A stretch of 6,992 nucleotides of DNA from Porticoccaceae bacterium (GTDB lineage: Bacteria; Pseudomonadota; Gammaproteobacteria; Pseudomonadales; Porticoccaceae): positions 1-6,992 of the forward strand of contig JAPKCN010000102.1 in the NCBI GenBank assembly GCA_028822945.1, read 5' to 3'. This document shows positions 6,106 through 6,992 of this stretch, one piece after another. The notes beneath the pieces were generated by a model that was not told where the DNA came from, did no database searches, and worked only from the letters and a program-made list of their open reading frames with translations. The position numbers and the translations under genes were made by a program. Position 1 is the first letter of the stretch; each line of letters begins with the position of its first letter.

Positions 6106-6992
6106 ATGTCAGATCTAAGTCATATCCGCAATTTCTCTATCATAGCCCATATCGACCATGGTAAGTCGACCATCGCGGATCGATTTATTCAACTTTGCGG
6201 AGGGCTGAGTGAGCGTGAGATGGATGCTCAGGTGCTCGACTCTATGGACATCGAGCGCGAGCGCGGTATCACTATCAAGGCGCAGAGCGTCACGTTGCCC
6301 TACACGGCGCGCGACGGTAGCCTTTACCAACTCAATTTTATCGATACCCCTGGTCACGTAGACTTTTCTTACGAGGTCTCTCGGTCACTGGCCGCCTGCG
6401 AAGGGGCTTTGTTGATTGTCGACGCGGCTCAGGGCGTCGAAGCGCAGTCGGTAGCTAACTGTTACACCGCGATCAATCAAGGATTAGAGGTGCTGCCGGT
6501 ACTAAACAAGATGGATTTACCGCAGGCCGAACCTGAACGTGTGATTGGTGAGATCGAGGATATTATCGGGATCGAAGCGCAGGATGCCGTGCGTTGCAGT
6601 GCCAAGAGTGGTTTGGGTATTGAAGACATCCTCGAGCAAATCGTGGTATCGATTCCGCCGCCAATAGGCGATATAGATAAACCTCTTCAGGCTTTGATTA
6701 TCGATTCGTGGTTCGATAACTATCTCGGTGTGGTGTCGCTGGTGCGAGTGGTACAGGGAACAATTCGGGTCAAGGATAAGATCATTTCAAAGTCGATTGG
6801 CAAGGTGCATGGTGTAGATAGCGTTGGAGTATTCACCCCCAAGCGCTGTGAAACCGGTGTGTTAAAAGCCGGCGAAGTCGGTTTTATGGTGGCCGGTATC
6901 AAGGATATTAAAGGGGCACCGGTTGGCGATACCTTGACTCATGGAAGTAGCGCCGATGTAGACGCTCTTCCAGATTTCCAAACTATTAAGCC
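6106..6992 (+). CDS. lepA: Elongation factor 4 (LepA), N-terminal part, cut by window edge
   Basis: The first 295 residues of LepA are present; the family is about 600 residues long, so roughly half is missing beyond the right edge. LepA is a ribosome-associated translational GTPase implicated in back-translocation and in ribosome assembly or initiation. The GTPase motifs are complete: G1 AHIDHGKST (14-22), G2 with GIT (54-56), G3 DTPGH (80-84), G4 NKMD (134-137) and G5 SAK (165-167). DSMDIERERGITIK (45-58) is a LepA signature. Domain II begins at about 190 (PLQALIIDSWFDNYLGVV). Residue 23 is Ile, where LepA commonly has Leu; this is conservative. The ATG at 6106 is fixed by an in-frame TAA at 6097-6099. 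It follows mucD as in Pseudomonas and may be co-transcribed with it, since no terminator is visible between them. Confidence 0.97.
   Translation, partial: MSDLSHIRNFSIIAHIDHGKSTIADRFIQLCGGLSEREMDAQVLDSMDIERERGITIKAQSVTLPYTARDGSLYQLNFIDTPGHVDFSYEVSRSLAACEGALLIVDAAQGVEAQSVANCYTAINQGLEVLPVLNKMDLPQAEPERVIGEIEDIIGIEAQDAVRCSAKSGLGIEDILEQIVVSIPPPIGDIDKPLQALIIDSWFDNYLGVVSLVRVVQGTIRVKDKIISKSIGKVHGVDSVGVFTPKRCETGVLKAGEVGFMVAGIKDIKGAPVGDTLTHGSSADVDALPDFQTIK

Noticed and set aside
1..6992. CRISPR array, insertion sequence, tRNA or rRNA
   Set aside because: No regularly spaced repeats, transposase-like frame, terminal repeats, tRNA TpsiC-type motif or rRNA segment was seen. The content is conserved chromosomal genes.

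Overview
The window looks like the chromosome of a gammaproteobacterium. It carries an extracytoplasmic-stress operon in the order known from Pseudomonas and relatives: nadB transcribed leftward, then rpoE/algU, rseA/mucA, rseB/mucB, mucD and lepA rightward. The proteins read like AlgU, MucA, MucB and MucD rather than the enterobacterial set, which lacks mucD at this position. The roughly balanced base composition and AT-rich spacers would fit a marine or environmental Pseudomonadales/Cellvibrionales-type lineage. That placement is inference; no rRNA is present to test it.

Layout. Bases 1-322 hold no convincing gene, only short open frames at the left edge and a nested inverted repeat. Bases 323-1948 (minus) encode L-aspartate oxidase, NadB. 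Bases 1949-2096 form the divergent nadB/rpoE promoter region. Bases 2097-5999 (plus) encode the sigma factor RpoE/AlgU, its inner-membrane anti-sigma factor RseA/MucA, the periplasmic regulator RseB/MucB and the periplasmic protease MucD. Bases 6106-6992 encode the first 295 residues of the elongation factor LepA (EF4), cut by the window edge.

How the genes work together. In the known system RseA holds the sigma factor at the membrane, RseB protects RseA from proteolysis, and MucD degrades or refolds misfolded envelope proteins and so lowers the inducing signal. Sigma factor, brake, sensor and effector are thus encoded together. lepA (translation) follows, as in Pseudomonas. The initiating site-1 protease (DegS/AlgW) is not in the window. 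No rseC/mucC gene lies between rseB and mucD.

No mobile element, CRISPR array, tRNA or rRNA was found, and I see no wholly new system. The points worth a second look are regulatory: a good sigma-E-type promoter match between rpoE and rseA rather than in front of rpoE, a weaker similar match facing nadB, and a 36-codon open frame that bridges mucD and lepA in the lepA reading frame.
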